NCBI GenBank assembly: GCA_031553685.1
Contig: JAVBLE010000019.1
Location: 1-64,000 of the forward strand
Direction of reading: 5' to 3'
Length of the DNA: 64,000 bases
Origin: JAFGVL01 sp031553685
Lineage (GTDB): Bacteria; Bacteroidota; Bacteroidia; Bacteroidales; Paludibacteraceae
Below are positions 55,001-62,443 of this stretch, piece after piece. Position numbers and translations under genes: made by a program. Positions within the stretch are counted from its first letter, which is position 1, and every line of letters begins with the position of its first letter. The notes below the pieces were generated by a model that worked only from the letters and a program-made list of their open reading frames with translations, made no database searches and was not told the DNA's origin.

Positions 55001-55387
55001 CTCGGCCTCTTTCCTGTATTTTTTCGCTTGGTCAGCACTCATGGTTTTAAACCCGCCTCCATGAATATTAAAATAGGGCACAGGCAAATTATCCAAATCT
55101 ACAGGCTTTTCTTTTGTTCCTTTTGGGAAAGTTACTTGCGAGAATCCCGACGCAGGGACTGCTTTCACGATAGGTTTTGCCGTATTCGCAGGAGCGGTCC
55201 CCGCCGATACATTCCCCGAAAACTGTTTATAATCCCCAAGGTCATATCCATCATTGGTAAGTGTCTTATAAAGCGAAGAGCGTTTTTGCTCATTCTGCAA
55301 CCCCGCTCTAAAATCATCCTCACTCCCTACATCATATCCGTCTTTAACCACTGCATCATACAGTGTTTTTATTTTATCATTTGCCAT
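46010..55387 (-). CDS. giant polyvalent phage protein with several effector domains
   Basis: 3125 residues in one frame. Residues 9-50 carry two copies of an LY...DGYDxG....F motif. A helical region follows to about 560. A zincin motif HEFGH is at 1393-1397 (TPIHEFGHLWQ). A kinase-like domain spans about 1630-1780 with Lys1656 (HVIKLN), Asp1758 and Asn1763 in SDAKPANVL, and Asp1776 in FIDLD. Two ADP-ribosyltransferase-like segments follow, at His1855 (LYHGTSS) and His2041 (VYHGTKAD, after FLDWFGDW). From about 2560 the chain matches what I recall of LPD38-type domains, with hydrophobic helices (IKNPKKAASVLATYAAIGYLAPMLAQLI). Such polyvalent proteins of phages and conjugative elements enter the new host with the DNA and act there. 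Domain names are from motif reading, not searches. Confidence 0.85.
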   Translation of the reverse strand: MANDKIKTLYDAVVKDGYDVGSEDDFRAGLQNEQKRSSLYKTLTNDGYDLGDYKQFSGNVSAGTAPANTAKPIVKAVPASGFSQVTFPKGTKEKPVDLDNLPVPYFNIHGGGFKTMSADQAKKYRKEAESISKAKKEKEADDALFADYMSELKESADKNDAWKPYKVHLKSFDDYKKRRNEFESYDKYRQSVGLAEATQYDPKYNSLEKAIMALGSGSGNLLSTPGRVIDFGGYGLDKALKAILPEDAEKWAKEKGIVSAAENYDEYSRLNGNWAGGFANSFSDPAARMGEATKEKTIGEDGRLRYKDFSDYAKEGDYAGVAGDMFRSGLQSLPQSLTAMVAPELLWITSAPSFTDKYAQLEKDYPKMSELDRFNNAAIGYLGEVLSESVGGSIDSGIYKGLVKQFGEKNAEKFLEKYGVSVALGGATEGLEEGLSNTAGQLADINSGIQKDFSFKDLGKSMAYGATSGLGMTSGMAAPASLQAKFPTYQAKRDLKKSDEAGVKLYGSENWNVLKNAIDENPQGALAFVATDPNFTVGQRNAALRYAISQARVKSIEAERAKKVNDVQQKVTDFVQKEANPDMNAVVTAMMTGIDKPVQITKGNIAQHEDGTIDKNNSDNEIYYVDENGQTQVTSIDAIENIVERVAVEDAAKQIADEHIATITAQQENEDIRPYNEGEQVRVVTPQGQSYYGTVIGENETGYEFEDGATGATMFIEPRQIVNEDNLEGVEQGGEVDYIGANGEQKRGVVNDLYNHRSQGAVIIDGEMVPVENVIGLREPQPTTDDTPLGQIGQDVSDVNIDGFIGQMEENAAIAPQIELTPENWIAEFGEKGEVETPIGTVKMGENQLAKMFLKNRGAEFGMIKPTLTDPDLIVEKQAPQEGAERDTKLLFVKTFIGSDGKKHTFFESVTVSQDGMEVSISNHIVDRKAIAKELINGTIAYNKFANRSDSYLPETQNGLPDIVPSQANTVSMNKGTTNTGENKTQTFELPGNKTVDLMENGDGSYSSTPTVNKAQSTKLSNQLRDTIDTDAYEVEVVKMKHPNNPMQVVYSVQVRPKKSTIGANQNTAELGEISTNEDYWGRVSENSTDITEILNAYNAAMSVAGEEALLPWQQELIGRKIHRDSFNRFSDPNKARDAQAWLAPKNTESTPSNSIDTIAQELSEYGVEVTPEMIVEFMEDHPRNKVENGSEYTRALNDRFKQVASQMAGQSIGGIESVSGRMFANVLKNFGSGAIKQAEQSKVDESGVENDLGNISTEDPFATTGGGINTGVEDKVPFQSLPESKIEEKEKTDASTSLSNQTDNEQHISEKKMKPIGRQLAEKLIERLKATGLAKNVIADKEKMRARLDEILGNKGEAQFMRTPQGEVYGFVDKDGTIYLDPDKMNANTPIHEFGHLWQSFIEKNNPELYAKGVELIKNSPYMEAVKNNPAYANLSEKQQIDEAMAMAIGDKGEQVVNKKGLGQKLIDWINEVWQSIGNALGIRNLTPEQIQDLTLGQFTKGAVGDLLSGESLNRDSNKIEGLSGLNTQNKYSNSGNNSNFAGNENSDKGNETGLGNRRTMERSTKSGLVGTQPSGNGIERTISSSNSGRSRSTTSESVQSGWDKASFKQGLEKSAKENGVWIDNINDIAQKSDSLVGGFENEPYISTDGKHVIKLNNLNFLNDNDTQYEHTRDFDYFIDRLNSHNELFPEDKYEIMGFAKNSQGEVSVVLKQEYVHNATLATQQRIDEYLQEIGFEKTELSNGLQGYTNSRYELSDAKPANVLVDENGDLRFIDLDISSSEYVNKEKENAIESKPIQSPLEVNDINGTHKVIDLNNTPELEKYLQSSNPTKAEIKEFQKWLNEHKDDYVRLYHGTSSANPIQEKGLLKTANNRRKSLQSGSGYVYLSRNPKDARFFGEMNNSDSTIVYAVDVKIKDLLPDTDQLSNKRSTGYDIGNSLAESLIFGNGARVKRNIMPYELSKTSFQINAPQSELDKIKAKAIVTGTFMKAPNGKPTNLNEKQWLQVRSQNFLDWFGDWINNPETASKVVDENGEPMVVYHGTKADFTEFKEDMPEIPTGFWFASDKEVAEGHGNNLKSVFINSKNPTSEYGQRDYYSENGFDSYIYDYGKGFNINVENPTQIKSATDNTGEFGTDNADIRYQTVSDVADAVGSTMTEEKRKELDEALNTRWAKFRENWEDRHLPVKEFLDILRDSGMTIADHDDYYKLATHVAGKNDAQLTAYEKRYQEPLNKLISDISKHTGHKLRDIENYAILKHGLERNAYMRQKAIDGYKAEHPKATAEQIAAFEAKLPTDFSGVETVEEEVGKSAQEFIDEFEHKAGKDLTDNFWKKVNAATQFAIKKQLEGGQINKAFYDELTNRFKYYIPLRGHDAETAEDRWDYSPDMGVYFSNPIMTAKGRRSRSESPFAYIAQQAQSAIGSSNRNVLDQTILRMARKDKSGLMSVSDSWYVQNGVDENGRPIYEQQEPTYSPDPEVYQKNIEEFEERMQQMEQNGLAMRDRGKLDVGGLFIKPKQAQQHTIKVRENGKEYTVYINANPAVAQAINGSNVKQNMDLGVVGSLMRGMAKNFTTRNPEFILRNFTRDYIMASSILPAKEGLKYTGQFMKNTPKAADALQRYIRNAADLNKVQDRYMIEYIMNGGKTGFSHLMELQKTQKKLEKEIARAGKGKGAMAPIDGLLKGLEAANDFAENLTRLSVYITSREQGRSVEQSISDAKEVTVNFNRSGAGGMGARYFRPLFLFSNVAIQALSNLSKVTIKNPKKAASVLATYAAIGYLAPMLAQLIGGDDGEDEYWKLSEKERHENLIIPTGTGFIKIPLPQELRVFNAMGNNIYQAVAGKKDVTEVGFDTLVGLSDLFPTNPVGSIAPTLKDFQEKGLAEGLLTGGAVLAPDVAKPLAQLAANRDYFGRSIENEYANKHLPEYRTAKTNKKGETYAPEPLVYLAEKLNSISGGDKVEKGLVDVNPDVINHLARGYVGGLYDLGVRGIGLVEKGIKGDAVKTRDIPITRSFYASKDDLPPTSNNFNSAYFEAKDKAETDQYRLKQYQDMLGKGEMTMDDYMGKIGDKEMQKSIINNHLINQIQKMEKAMKEGDENTKKELEAKTADLKKVVIGEISLEDWQKKYAE

Positions 55388-55426
55388 AGCTGTTTTTTAT
55401 GTTATTTATCCTGTCGGTTATAATCA

Positions 55427-56644
55427 CTACCACCCTGCTATCTTTTTCTTACCCTTTGTCGCTGGAGGCGTCTTCGTCTTTGTTGTTGTTTGAGGTTGCG
55501 CCGATTGTTTTTCATACAAATACTTAGCATAAGCATTGGCTATTTTATCATTAGCTACCGGAGTAGTTTTAGTAACTCTTTTAGTATACGGGTCTACAGT
55601 TTGAACAACAAGTTCCGGATGAAGTTTCATAAACTCTTTATCAGCCAATCCCGCTGTAGCATAAGCAGCAATACCTCCTTTAGGGACATTAACAACTACT
55701 TGTTCAGACGGATTGTTGGGGTTTGGATTGATGATAATATTTTCCCCTTTATCTTTTGTGGTGCTACCACCGCGACCTCCTCTGCCGGCAAATGTCGAAT
55801 ATATTTTTGTTCTTTTCTTTTGGTTATCCTCCACTGCTTCATTGTGTCGTTTTCTTTCGTCAAGTTTCTTAGCCTCAGCATCAAGTTTCGCTTGTTGTTG
55901 CGCAAGTTTTTCTGCATTTTGTGCCTCTTCGGCATCCGCTTTTTTCTTGGCGGCAATCGCACCTCGCACATTATTCCGTTCCTCTCGCATATAGGCGTTT
56001 TTTAATTGCCAATCATTCAACATAGCCTGATACTCACCTTTGTTGTAAGCATCCAATCGTTGGTCGTATAAATCTTGTATCCTTTTAATTTCATTACTCA
56101 TTCTAAGTCCACCATCAAATTGTCGGTCGCGCACATAAGCACCCTTGTTAGAACCACCATGTTGTGCCATAAGCGTTAAAATATCTCCAAGAGAAGCAAG
56201 CACTTGTGCGCCAGCCAATCGATTTTTATTCGGCTCTTTGGGTTTTTGAGTAGTTTTTTGGAAAAACTCTAAATAGCTCCCATCTTTAGACGGATCATAA
56301 TTCTGCATTTTCTGAATCATCTCACTACTGTATCCTAAACTATTCAGATGTCGCATTTCTTCAGGGCTATACGCCCCCTGTATATTTACACCATAATTAC
56401 CTACATCTGTTCCGGCAACAAGTCCATCGGTTGCAGATTTCGGTTGTTGAGTTTTTGTTACGCCTAAAGCATATATTGGCACTCCATTCTTGTCTTTACT
56501 TCCAGTAGGAATTTCTGTAGCATATTCCTCATTACTATCTATAGAAGTCACCATAGGAGCAGCCGTTTCAGGATATTCTTTGTTTATATCAAATCCCGTT
56601 TCTTTCCGCTTGTATTTGTCATTCAAATCATCAAGTACAGCCAT
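55427..56644 (-). CDS. probable internal virion protein, coiled-coil rich
   Basis: 405-residue protein. The start at 56642-56644 (MAVLDDLNDKYKRKETGF) is preferred; the longer frame includes an upstream repeated word. Residues about 165-205 read RQFDGGLRMSNEIKRIQDLYDQRLDAYNKGEYQAMLNDWQLKN, and 215-285 form a long Ala/Glu/Lys-rich coiled coil (AEEAQNAEKLAQQQAKLDAEAKKLDERKRH). A Gly-Arg-rich stretch and a basic tail (KTKTPPATKGKKKIAG) end the chain. Neighbour genes and lack of enzymatic motifs suggest a structural or DNA-ejection protein of a podovirus, co-transcribed with the giant protein 39 bp downstream. Confidence 0.6.
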   Translation of the reverse strand: MAVLDDLNDKYKRKETGFDINKEYPETAAPMVTSIDSNEEYATEIPTGSKDKNGVPIYALGVTKTQQPKSATDGLVAGTDVGNYGVNIQGAYSPEEMRHLNSLGYSSEMIQKMQNYDPSKDGSYLEFFQKTTQKPKEPNKNRLAGAQVLASLGDILTLMAQHGGSNKGAYVRDRQFDGGLRMSNEIKRIQDLYDQRLDAYNKGEYQAMLNDWQLKNAYMREERNNVRGAIAAKKKADAEEAQNAEKLAQQQAKLDAEAKKLDERKRHNEAVEDNQKKRTKIYSTFAGRGGRGGSTTKDKGENIIINPNPNNPSEQVVVNVPKGGIAAYATAGLADKEFMKLHPELVVQTVDPYTKRVTKTTPVANDKIANAYAKYLYEKQSAQPQTTTKTKTPPATKGKKKIAGW

Positions 56645-56712
56645 GTATTTTATTTTTTTTAATCTTAAATTTTGAACTTTAAATCTCGAAGCATGGTTGC
56701 TAAGCCAAATCA

Positions 56713-57246
56713 CTATTTCCCCATCATGCTACCTGCAGCACCAAAACCACCGGTAATCATATTCAACCCATTATTCATCATGGTTTCGTAAGACTTAGCT
56801 CTATCATCATACAATTTGTATTGCATATTAGTAAGATTATCTTTTCTTGCTAAATATTGATTAGTGATATTATCTTTCCACCGCTGCCCCATAGCACCTA
56901 AATTACTATAGGCGTCAGAAATGGCTTTTGTCGATTGCTCTTTTTGAGTAGCCTGTTGTTCAGGAGTGGCTCCGTTTACCACCGCCATATTGGCAGCCGC
57001 CTTATTCTGACGCTTCAAATTATCCCTCAGATTTTTCAATAGTGCTTGCGAGTCGGCACGCTGCAAATAATCACCTTGTGCGTTAGAATTGTACCAAGCA
57101 TCATTTTCTGCATTTTGGACTCCCAATAAAGACTGAATTTTTTTTCTCTCTTTGCCCGCTTTCTTTCCTGCAGACAGCGCAGTTCCTCCTCCGGCTATAA
57201 GACTCGCTGCTGCTATTGCTAAAGGTATTGCTAAAGGTATTGCCAT
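56713..57246 (-). CDS. probable phage internal/ejection protein
   Basis: 177-residue protein starting with a hydrophobic Ala/Gly-rich helix (IPLAIAAASLIAGGGTALSAG), then helical segments such as DYLQRADSQALLKNLRDNLKRQNKAAANMAVVNGATPEQQATQKEQ, and ending in a Gly/Met-rich helix (NMITGGFGAAGSMMGK). This is the pattern of internal core or DNA-pilot proteins that enter the membrane at injection. It is first in a reverse-strand operon with the coiled-coil and giant proteins, 68 bp upstream of the former. No enzymatic motif. Assignment by pattern and context only. Confidence 0.6.
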   Translation of the reverse strand: MAIPLAIPLAIAAASLIAGGGTALSAGKKAGKERKKIQSLLGVQNAENDAWYNSNAQGDYLQRADSQALLKNLRDNLKRQNKAAANMAVVNGATPEQQATQKEQSTKAISDAYSNLGAMGQRWKDNITNQYLARKDNLTNMQYKLYDDRAKSYETMMNNGLNMITGGFGAAGSMMGK

Positions 57247-57459
57247 GTTTATGATATTTTTAAATTAAAAACTACATACAAAAGAAAAGAATATCACTGC
57301 AAACACGCTCCCCTCATTCAAAAATCTTCCCTTTCGGTCGAAAAGCCACTGCTTGCAATCGCCCTAAAACAAACCACATTTGTTTATTTTGCTCAATAAA
57401 TCCTTGCGCTACTTCGCGCCATTGCGGTTAAATATTGAAAACTTGAAATCTAAAAAACA

Positions 57460-57741
57460 GTGGGCTTAAGAAAAGGACAAACAAACAACCCGAAGGGTCG
57501 GCCAAAAGGAAGTACCAACAATATATCAAGCGAACTGAAAGAAAAACTTACAGGTATGCTTGCCAATAATTTTGAGAGTTTCGAGGAGGACATTAAAGCT
57601 ATCGAAAAGCCGGAAGTAAGAGCAAATCTGTATGTAAAAGCTCTTGCGCTTGTCGTTGCTCGTCCTAAGGACGAAGACGAGAAAGAAATCGAACGACAAA
57701 CAACACTACTGATGGCTAAACTGTTCCAAACAGATCAATAA
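57460..57741 (+). CDS. DUF5681-like small protein, possible terminase small subunit
   Basis: 93-residue protein that begins with GTG (GLRKGQTNNPKGRPKGSTN). The KGQTNNPKGRPKG patch is typical of DUF5681 and of proteins found near phage packaging genes. The remainder is helical and acidic (EDIKAIEKPEVRANLYVKALALV), as in small terminase subunits. It is the first gene of the forward packaging module, 45 bp before the portal gene. Its small-terminase role is inferred from position. Confidence 0.65.
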   Translation: MGLRKGQTNNPKGRPKGSTNNISSELKEKLTGMLANNFESFEEDIKAIEKPEVRANLYVKALALVVARPKDEDEKEIERQTTLLMAKLFQTDQ

Positions 57742-57786
57742 AAAAGAATTGAATTTTTAAATATTTGAACTTTGAATCTAAATAGT

Positions 57787-59754
57787 ATGCGAAAAGCAAA
57801 CCCAAAAATATCAGCCAAATTCTTTCCTCGAAAAGAAAACAAAAAGATAGACGCAACTGCTACAGACAATCCATTCAAGAAAAACAATACGGTCTTGATG
57901 GATGCTTTTCGCGCATGGACAGCCCTTGATGATTTTCGCCGACAATCCGAACGACACGAAATGTACACATTCAGAAATCAATGGGGCGATAAAATTAAAA
58001 ATCCCGATGGGTGCGGATACATTACCGAAGAGCAACATATCAAAAATCAAGGCAACCAACCGCTTAAAAACAACCGTATCAGAGGTATTGTCCGTTCGGT
58101 ATTAGGTGTATTCTCTTCTACGCAAACCGAACCGGTAGTCGTTTCGCGCGATCGGGACGAGCAAAGCAAAGGCGAAACAATGTCGTCCACACTTCAATAT
58201 GTCTATCAAAACAACCGACTGTGGGAACTCGACCGCCGAAACCTCGAATACTTTCTCATAACCGGAGTATCGGCGTTCAAAAGCACTTTCTCTTGGCGCA
58301 ATGACAAAATGGATGTATGGACAGACCTTGTCAATTACAGCCGTTTATTTTTCGACAATCACATGCAAGACCCGCGACATTGGGACTGCCATCTAATTGG
58401 AGAAATACACGACTTGGGATTATATGATGTGATGGCGCAGTTCTCCTACGGTTCAAAAGCCAAAGCAGAACGCATTCGCCAATTATACAACTATATTGAT
58501 GAGGATACAACTGTATCCTATATGCAAAACCTAACCGAAGACATTACAAAACATCGTAATTTCTTTATCCCCGATAACCAAACACGCTGCAGGGTAATCG
58601 AAATTTGGAAAAAAGAATCAAAAGAGCGGCTCTTAGTTCACGACCGACTTACCGGAGATTTTTATAAAGTAGAAACAGAAGAAGAATCATTATTGAAAGC
58701 CGACAATGTTCGCCGTACGCAAGAACAAGCAACAGCAGGAGTTGCTCCCGAAGACATGAAACTATTGGAGTACGAATGGTTTATTGACAACTTTTGGTAT
58801 TTCTATTATCTTACTCCGCAAGGAGATATACTCAAAGAAGGCGAAACCCCTTTTTGGCATGGCTCGCACCCCTATTCGTTTAAAATATATCCATTCTATA
58901 ATGGACGCGTATATCCGTTTGTAGGTGATTTCATTGACCAGCAGCGATACATCAACCGCCTAATCATGATGCAGGATTTCATCATGCGTTCATCAGCCAA
59001 AGGGGTACTTATGTTCCCGGAAGAATGCTTGCCGAAAGATACCTCTATGGCTGATATAGCAGATACTTGGGCAACCTATGACGGAGTGATTTATTATAAA
59101 CCTAAACCGGGAGTTCCGGCACCGCAGCAAATAATCACAAACACAACCCAAACCGGAGCATATCAAATGTTACAGATACAGCTTAAAATGCTCGAAGATG
59201 TATCGGGAGTTCAAGGAGCATTGCAAGGAGCTGCACCAAGCTCCGGCACTCCGGCGTCTTTGTATATGCAACAGGTGCAAAATTCATCTACCTCACTGAC
59301 TGATTTATTTGAATCTTTCAAAGAAATCCGAGAGAGTCGTGATATGAAAAACTTGAAGCTTGTTCAGCAATATTACAAAACACCTCGATATATTAATATC
59401 AACAGTAATGGAAGTACCAAACAGGCGTATTACGACCCCGCTAAAGTCCGTAATGCCGAGTTCGATTTATCCATTGCCGAAAGCACATCCACACCGGCAT
59501 ACCGTATGGTGATGAACGATTTCTTAATGCAAATGTTTAGCACAGGGCAAATCACACTCGAAGAAATGCTCGAAAACGGTACATATCCATTCGCCGACAA
59601 GCTGTTGCAAACAATTAAAACAAGAAAACAACAAATGGCAGACCAACAACAAGCCATGATGCAGGGCATACAACAGCCGCAAGAAGAAGCCCAAATGCCA
59701 TTATTAACGCCCGAGTTACAACAACAAATAGAACAATACCAACAACCAACCTAA
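57787..59754 (+). CDS. phage portal protein (P22-like)
   Basis: 655-residue portal. The start at 57787 (MRKANPKISAKFFPRKENKK) is chosen; the longer frame uses TTG within a repeated leader word. YTFRNQWGDKIKNPDGCGYITEEQHIKNQGNQPLKNNRIRGIVRSVLGVF and TDLVNYSRLFFDNHMQDPRHWDCHLIGEIHDL are typical of portals of podoviruses in Bacteroidota. The C-terminal third is Gln-rich (QQQAMMQGIQQPQEEAQ), as expected for the barrel part. A dodecamer at the capsid vertex admits the DNA and binds the terminase. Confidence 0.82.
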   Translation: MRKANPKISAKFFPRKENKKIDATATDNPFKKNNTVLMDAFRAWTALDDFRRQSERHEMYTFRNQWGDKIKNPDGCGYITEEQHIKNQGNQPLKNNRIRGIVRSVLGVFSSTQTEPVVVSRDRDEQSKGETMSSTLQYVYQNNRLWELDRRNLEYFLITGVSAFKSTFSWRNDKMDVWTDLVNYSRLFFDNHMQDPRHWDCHLIGEIHDLGLYDVMAQFSYGSKAKAERIRQLYNYIDEDTTVSYMQNLTEDITKHRNFFIPDNQTRCRVIEIWKKESKERLLVHDRLTGDFYKVETEEESLLKADNVRRTQEQATAGVAPEDMKLLEYEWFIDNFWYFYYLTPQGDILKEGETPFWHGSHPYSFKIYPFYNGRVYPFVGDFIDQQRYINRLIMMQDFIMRSSAKGVLMFPEECLPKDTSMADIADTWATYDGVIYYKPKPGVPAPQQIITNTTQTGAYQMLQIQLKMLEDVSGVQGALQGAAPSSGTPASLYMQQVQNSSTSLTDLFESFKEIRESRDMKNLKLVQQYYKTPRYININSNGSTKQAYYDPAKVRNAEFDLSIAESTSTPAYRMVMNDFLMQMFSTGQITLEEMLENGTYPFADKLLQTIKTRKQQMADQQQAMMQGIQQPQEEAQMPLLTPELQQQIEQYQQPT

Positions 59755-59808
59755 CACCCCATTGCGTTTCTTTGCACCATTGCGGTAACACACTAAATAA
59801 AAAAGCTC

Positions 59809-60300
59809 ATGCTAATTCAACTAACATATCCCGGCGACTTCATATTTCAATTAGTGAAACAAGAATCATCCCTATTAGCTGTTCGAAGAACAGACAAGGA
59901 AGGCAACCCGTTATTTCAACAAATGGTATTTGATGAGGCATATATGTTTCTTTTTCATCAATTATTTTTAGACGCACAAGCCGAAGTTACACCTGTTCTT
60001 TCAGCATACATTATCCAGTCTCCGGCACCCGAATATATCGACGACCAAGATTTGGAGCAAGGTGAGAACTATACTGTTTCACTCAATATGCCTGATGATT
60101 TCATGCGGTCCTACACATCGGTAATAAACACTAAAATAAAAGAGTTTTTCATAGCTCACATTATGTATCGTTGGCTCGAAACCAAACTACCACAAGAAGC
60201 CGCCACCTATTTAGATCGCGCACAAAAAGCATTATCCGATATCAAAAGCAGCCTCGAAAGACGAACAAAACCAGTAAGAATAAAAGGCAGATTATTCTAA
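59809..60300 (+). CDS. phage protein between portal and terminase, probable head-completion adaptor
   Basis: 163-residue protein. It opens with beta-like LIQLTYPGDFIFQLVKQESSLLAVRR and ends with helices and a basic tail (DRAQKALSDIKSSLERRTKPVRIKGRLF). No known motif recognised. Its stop overlaps the start of the terminase by one base (TAATG). Position directly after the portal suggests a connector or adaptor, but this is not shown by sequence. Confidence 0.55.
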   Translation: MLIQLTYPGDFIFQLVKQESSLLAVRRTDKEGNPLFQQMVFDEAYMFLFHQLFLDAQAEVTPVLSAYIIQSPAPEYIDDQDLEQGENYTVSLNMPDDFMRSYTSVINTKIKEFFIAHIMYRWLETKLPQEAATYLDRAQKALSDIKSSLERRTKPVRIKGRLF

Positions 60301-62396
60301 TGAATGTTGAATCAATAATAAAATCCAACGCTCAAAAGCATAAACAAATAAACCAACCCTATAATCAATTCAACGGTGAGGGATGCTGCGGCGAAAGGGT
60401 GTGTCTTAAAATAAAAGATGCACCCTTGTCCGTTATGTATCTACCAAAACCCATGATGGAAACTAAAGTCTGCAAACTCTTAACAAAACACAAATCCATC
60501 GAAAAAATATTTGAAGTCGAGAAAGAAGAACTAACATCCGAAGCCTATACCGAATTTTGGATTAACTTCTGTGAACTTCGTCTTAAATACGACTTTGAGT
60601 TTTTTGCCTACATATATCTCACCATTCAAGACAAAATAACAGCCGCTGATATTCCATTCACACTTAATCGCGGGCAGCGAAAGTTGTTAAAACGGTTAGA
60701 AGCAATGCGTTTGTCAGGGTTGCCCATACGGATAATATTATTGAAGGCTCGCCAATGGGGAGGCTCTACATTAGTTCAGTTATATATGCTTTGGATACAA
60801 TTAATCCACAAGAAGAATTGGAACAGCGTAATTTGCGCCCACCTGAAAGATGCCGCCATCACCATTCGTGCCATGTTCGAAAAATCTATCAAAAACATGC
60901 CTCGCATAAGCGGCACCAAACATCAAATAAAACCTTACCAAGGCACGCAAAACATAAAAGAAGTGCCAGAGCGCGGATGCCGCATTACAGTAGGCACAGC
61001 CGAAGAGCCGGAATCCGTCCGGTCCCAAGATGCCAAGTTAGCTCACTTCTCCGAATTAGGATTATACCCCGATACCGACAAAAAGAAAACAGCCGACCTT
61101 ATCGCCTCTATCATTGGCTCAATACCACGCGAACCATACACCCTAATAGCATACGAAAGTACAGCCAAAGGAGTAGGTAATTTTTTCCATACTGAGTGGG
61201 AGAAAGCAAAAACAGGCGAAACAGTTTTCGAACCCGTTTTTGTTGAGTGGTTTCTCATTGACATTTACAGCGAACCGATCACAGCAAACTTCAATAATCA
61301 CAGTGGAAAAAAAGAGAAAGGGACCATAGAAGATTTTGTGCGCACCATGACAGAATACGAGTTAAACCTATTTAACAACAATCCCGAATGCACACTCGAA
61401 AATCTCAATTGGTATCGAGGCAAGTTGTCCGAAATGACAGGAGTTGCCATTATGCGCCAAGAATTTCCTTCGGATGATATAGAAGCATTCCAAGATTCCG
61501 GAATGCCCGCTTTCCGGGCTGAAGATGTAGAAGCATTGCGCAAAGATTGTAAACCACCCACGGCTATTGGTGATTTAGTAGCAGATTGCCTGCCGAATGT
61601 GGCAAAATCGGACACATCAAAGAGAAAAGAAATACTGCAAAACATCCGTTTTTCCGAAGATAAAGAAGCCTTGCAGGATATACTTTCTTCCGACCCAAAA
61701 CGAAAGGCTCTAAAAGAACGCAATCGATTACGAATATGGGAATTTCCCGACATCGAACTAAAAGTATCAGACCGATATGTAATAGTATTTGACCCCCAAA
61801 AAGGAATATCCGAAAAAGCCGACTGGGGAGTAATAACTGTTTTTGATAGATATTGGATGCAGTTCGGAGGCAAGCCTGAAATTGTAGCCGAATGGCGAGG
61901 CAAGATAGACAAAGATATATCAATATGGATAGCCGCGCAAATAGCCAAATATTACAACAATGCGTTGTTGGTAATAGAAAGTAATACCTATGATTCGGAC
62001 ACTAAAGAAGACGATGCCGAATTTATTTTCGATACCATTGCCGATTATTATTCCAACCTGTACAGCCGAACTCCTGCCGACAAAATTATAGAGGGCGCTC
62101 CCGTAAAATATGGCTTCAATACCAACCGAAGCACCAAGCCTATGATAATAGCCAACTATGTAGCCATGCTCCGAGAACGAGGATATATAGAACGAAATAC
62201 AGAAGCTCTCAATGAAGCCCGTACCTACGAACAAAAGAAAAACGGTTCATTCGGAGCAAAAGCCGGCAGGCATGATGACACACTAATGACCCGTATGATA
62301 GGTTGTCATATCTGTTATGAACTCCCATTGCCAAAATTAATCGAAACAACCAAAAAATCATATTCGCGCAAACCGGTATCCGAGGCGTCGATATAA
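60300..62396 (+). CDS. phage terminase large subunit
   Basis: 698-residue DNA-packaging motor. The chosen start, ATG at 60300, overlaps the stop of the previous gene; the longer frame from 60171 duplicates coding of that gene in another frame. The ATPase has LLKARQWGGSTLVQLY (Walker A, Lys149 to Thr157) and TLIAYESTAKG near the Walker B/C region. The RNase-H-like nuclease has FDPQKG (Asp498), LVIESNTYD (Glu) and GRHDDT (Asp659, Asp660). Full length, both domains intact. It is followed by a terminator. Confidence 0.92.
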   Translation: MNVESIIKSNAQKHKQINQPYNQFNGEGCCGERVCLKIKDAPLSVMYLPKPMMETKVCKLLTKHKSIEKIFEVEKEELTSEAYTEFWINFCELRLKYDFEFFAYIYLTIQDKITAADIPFTLNRGQRKLLKRLEAMRLSGLPIRIILLKARQWGGSTLVQLYMLWIQLIHKKNWNSVICAHLKDAAITIRAMFEKSIKNMPRISGTKHQIKPYQGTQNIKEVPERGCRITVGTAEEPESVRSQDAKLAHFSELGLYPDTDKKKTADLIASIIGSIPREPYTLIAYESTAKGVGNFFHTEWEKAKTGETVFEPVFVEWFLIDIYSEPITANFNNHSGKKEKGTIEDFVRTMTEYELNLFNNNPECTLENLNWYRGKLSEMTGVAIMRQEFPSDDIEAFQDSGMPAFRAEDVEALRKDCKPPTAIGDLVADCLPNVAKSDTSKRKEILQNIRFSEDKEALQDILSSDPKRKALKERNRLRIWEFPDIELKVSDRYVIVFDPQKGISEKADWGVITVFDRYWMQFGGKPEIVAEWRGKIDKDISIWIAAQIAKYYNNALLVIESNTYDSDTKEDDAEFIFDTIADYYSNLYSRTPADKIIEGAPVKYGFNTNRSTKPMIIANYVAMLRERGYIERNTEALNEARTYEQKKNGSFGAKAGRHDDTLMTRMIGCHICYELPLPKLIETTKKSYSRKPVSEASI

Positions 62397-62398
62397 AA

Positions 62399-62430
62399 AA
62401 ATGGGATTAAAAATAATTAATCCCATTTTT
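62399..62430. terminator. terminator of the packaging operon
   Basis: AAATGGGATTAA and TTAATCCCATTT pair around a short A/T-rich loop, followed by T-run and CGG. Works in both directions between the terminase gene and the reverse-strand gene at 62444. Confidence 0.75.
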
Positions 62431-62443
62431 CGGTTTCAAAATA

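Noticed and set aside
46010..55387. Many forward open frames of 60-320 codons inside the giant gene, such as 51428-52396 and 48428-49015
   Set aside because: They are shadows opposite a well-supported 3125-codon frame with recognisable motifs; their peptides are basic and low in complexity and have no family features.
60171..60299. Upstream extension of the terminase frame
   Set aside because: It overlaps the previous gene in another frame and is rich in Arg/Lys/Thr; the ATG at 60300 has the normal overlapping stop-start arrangement.
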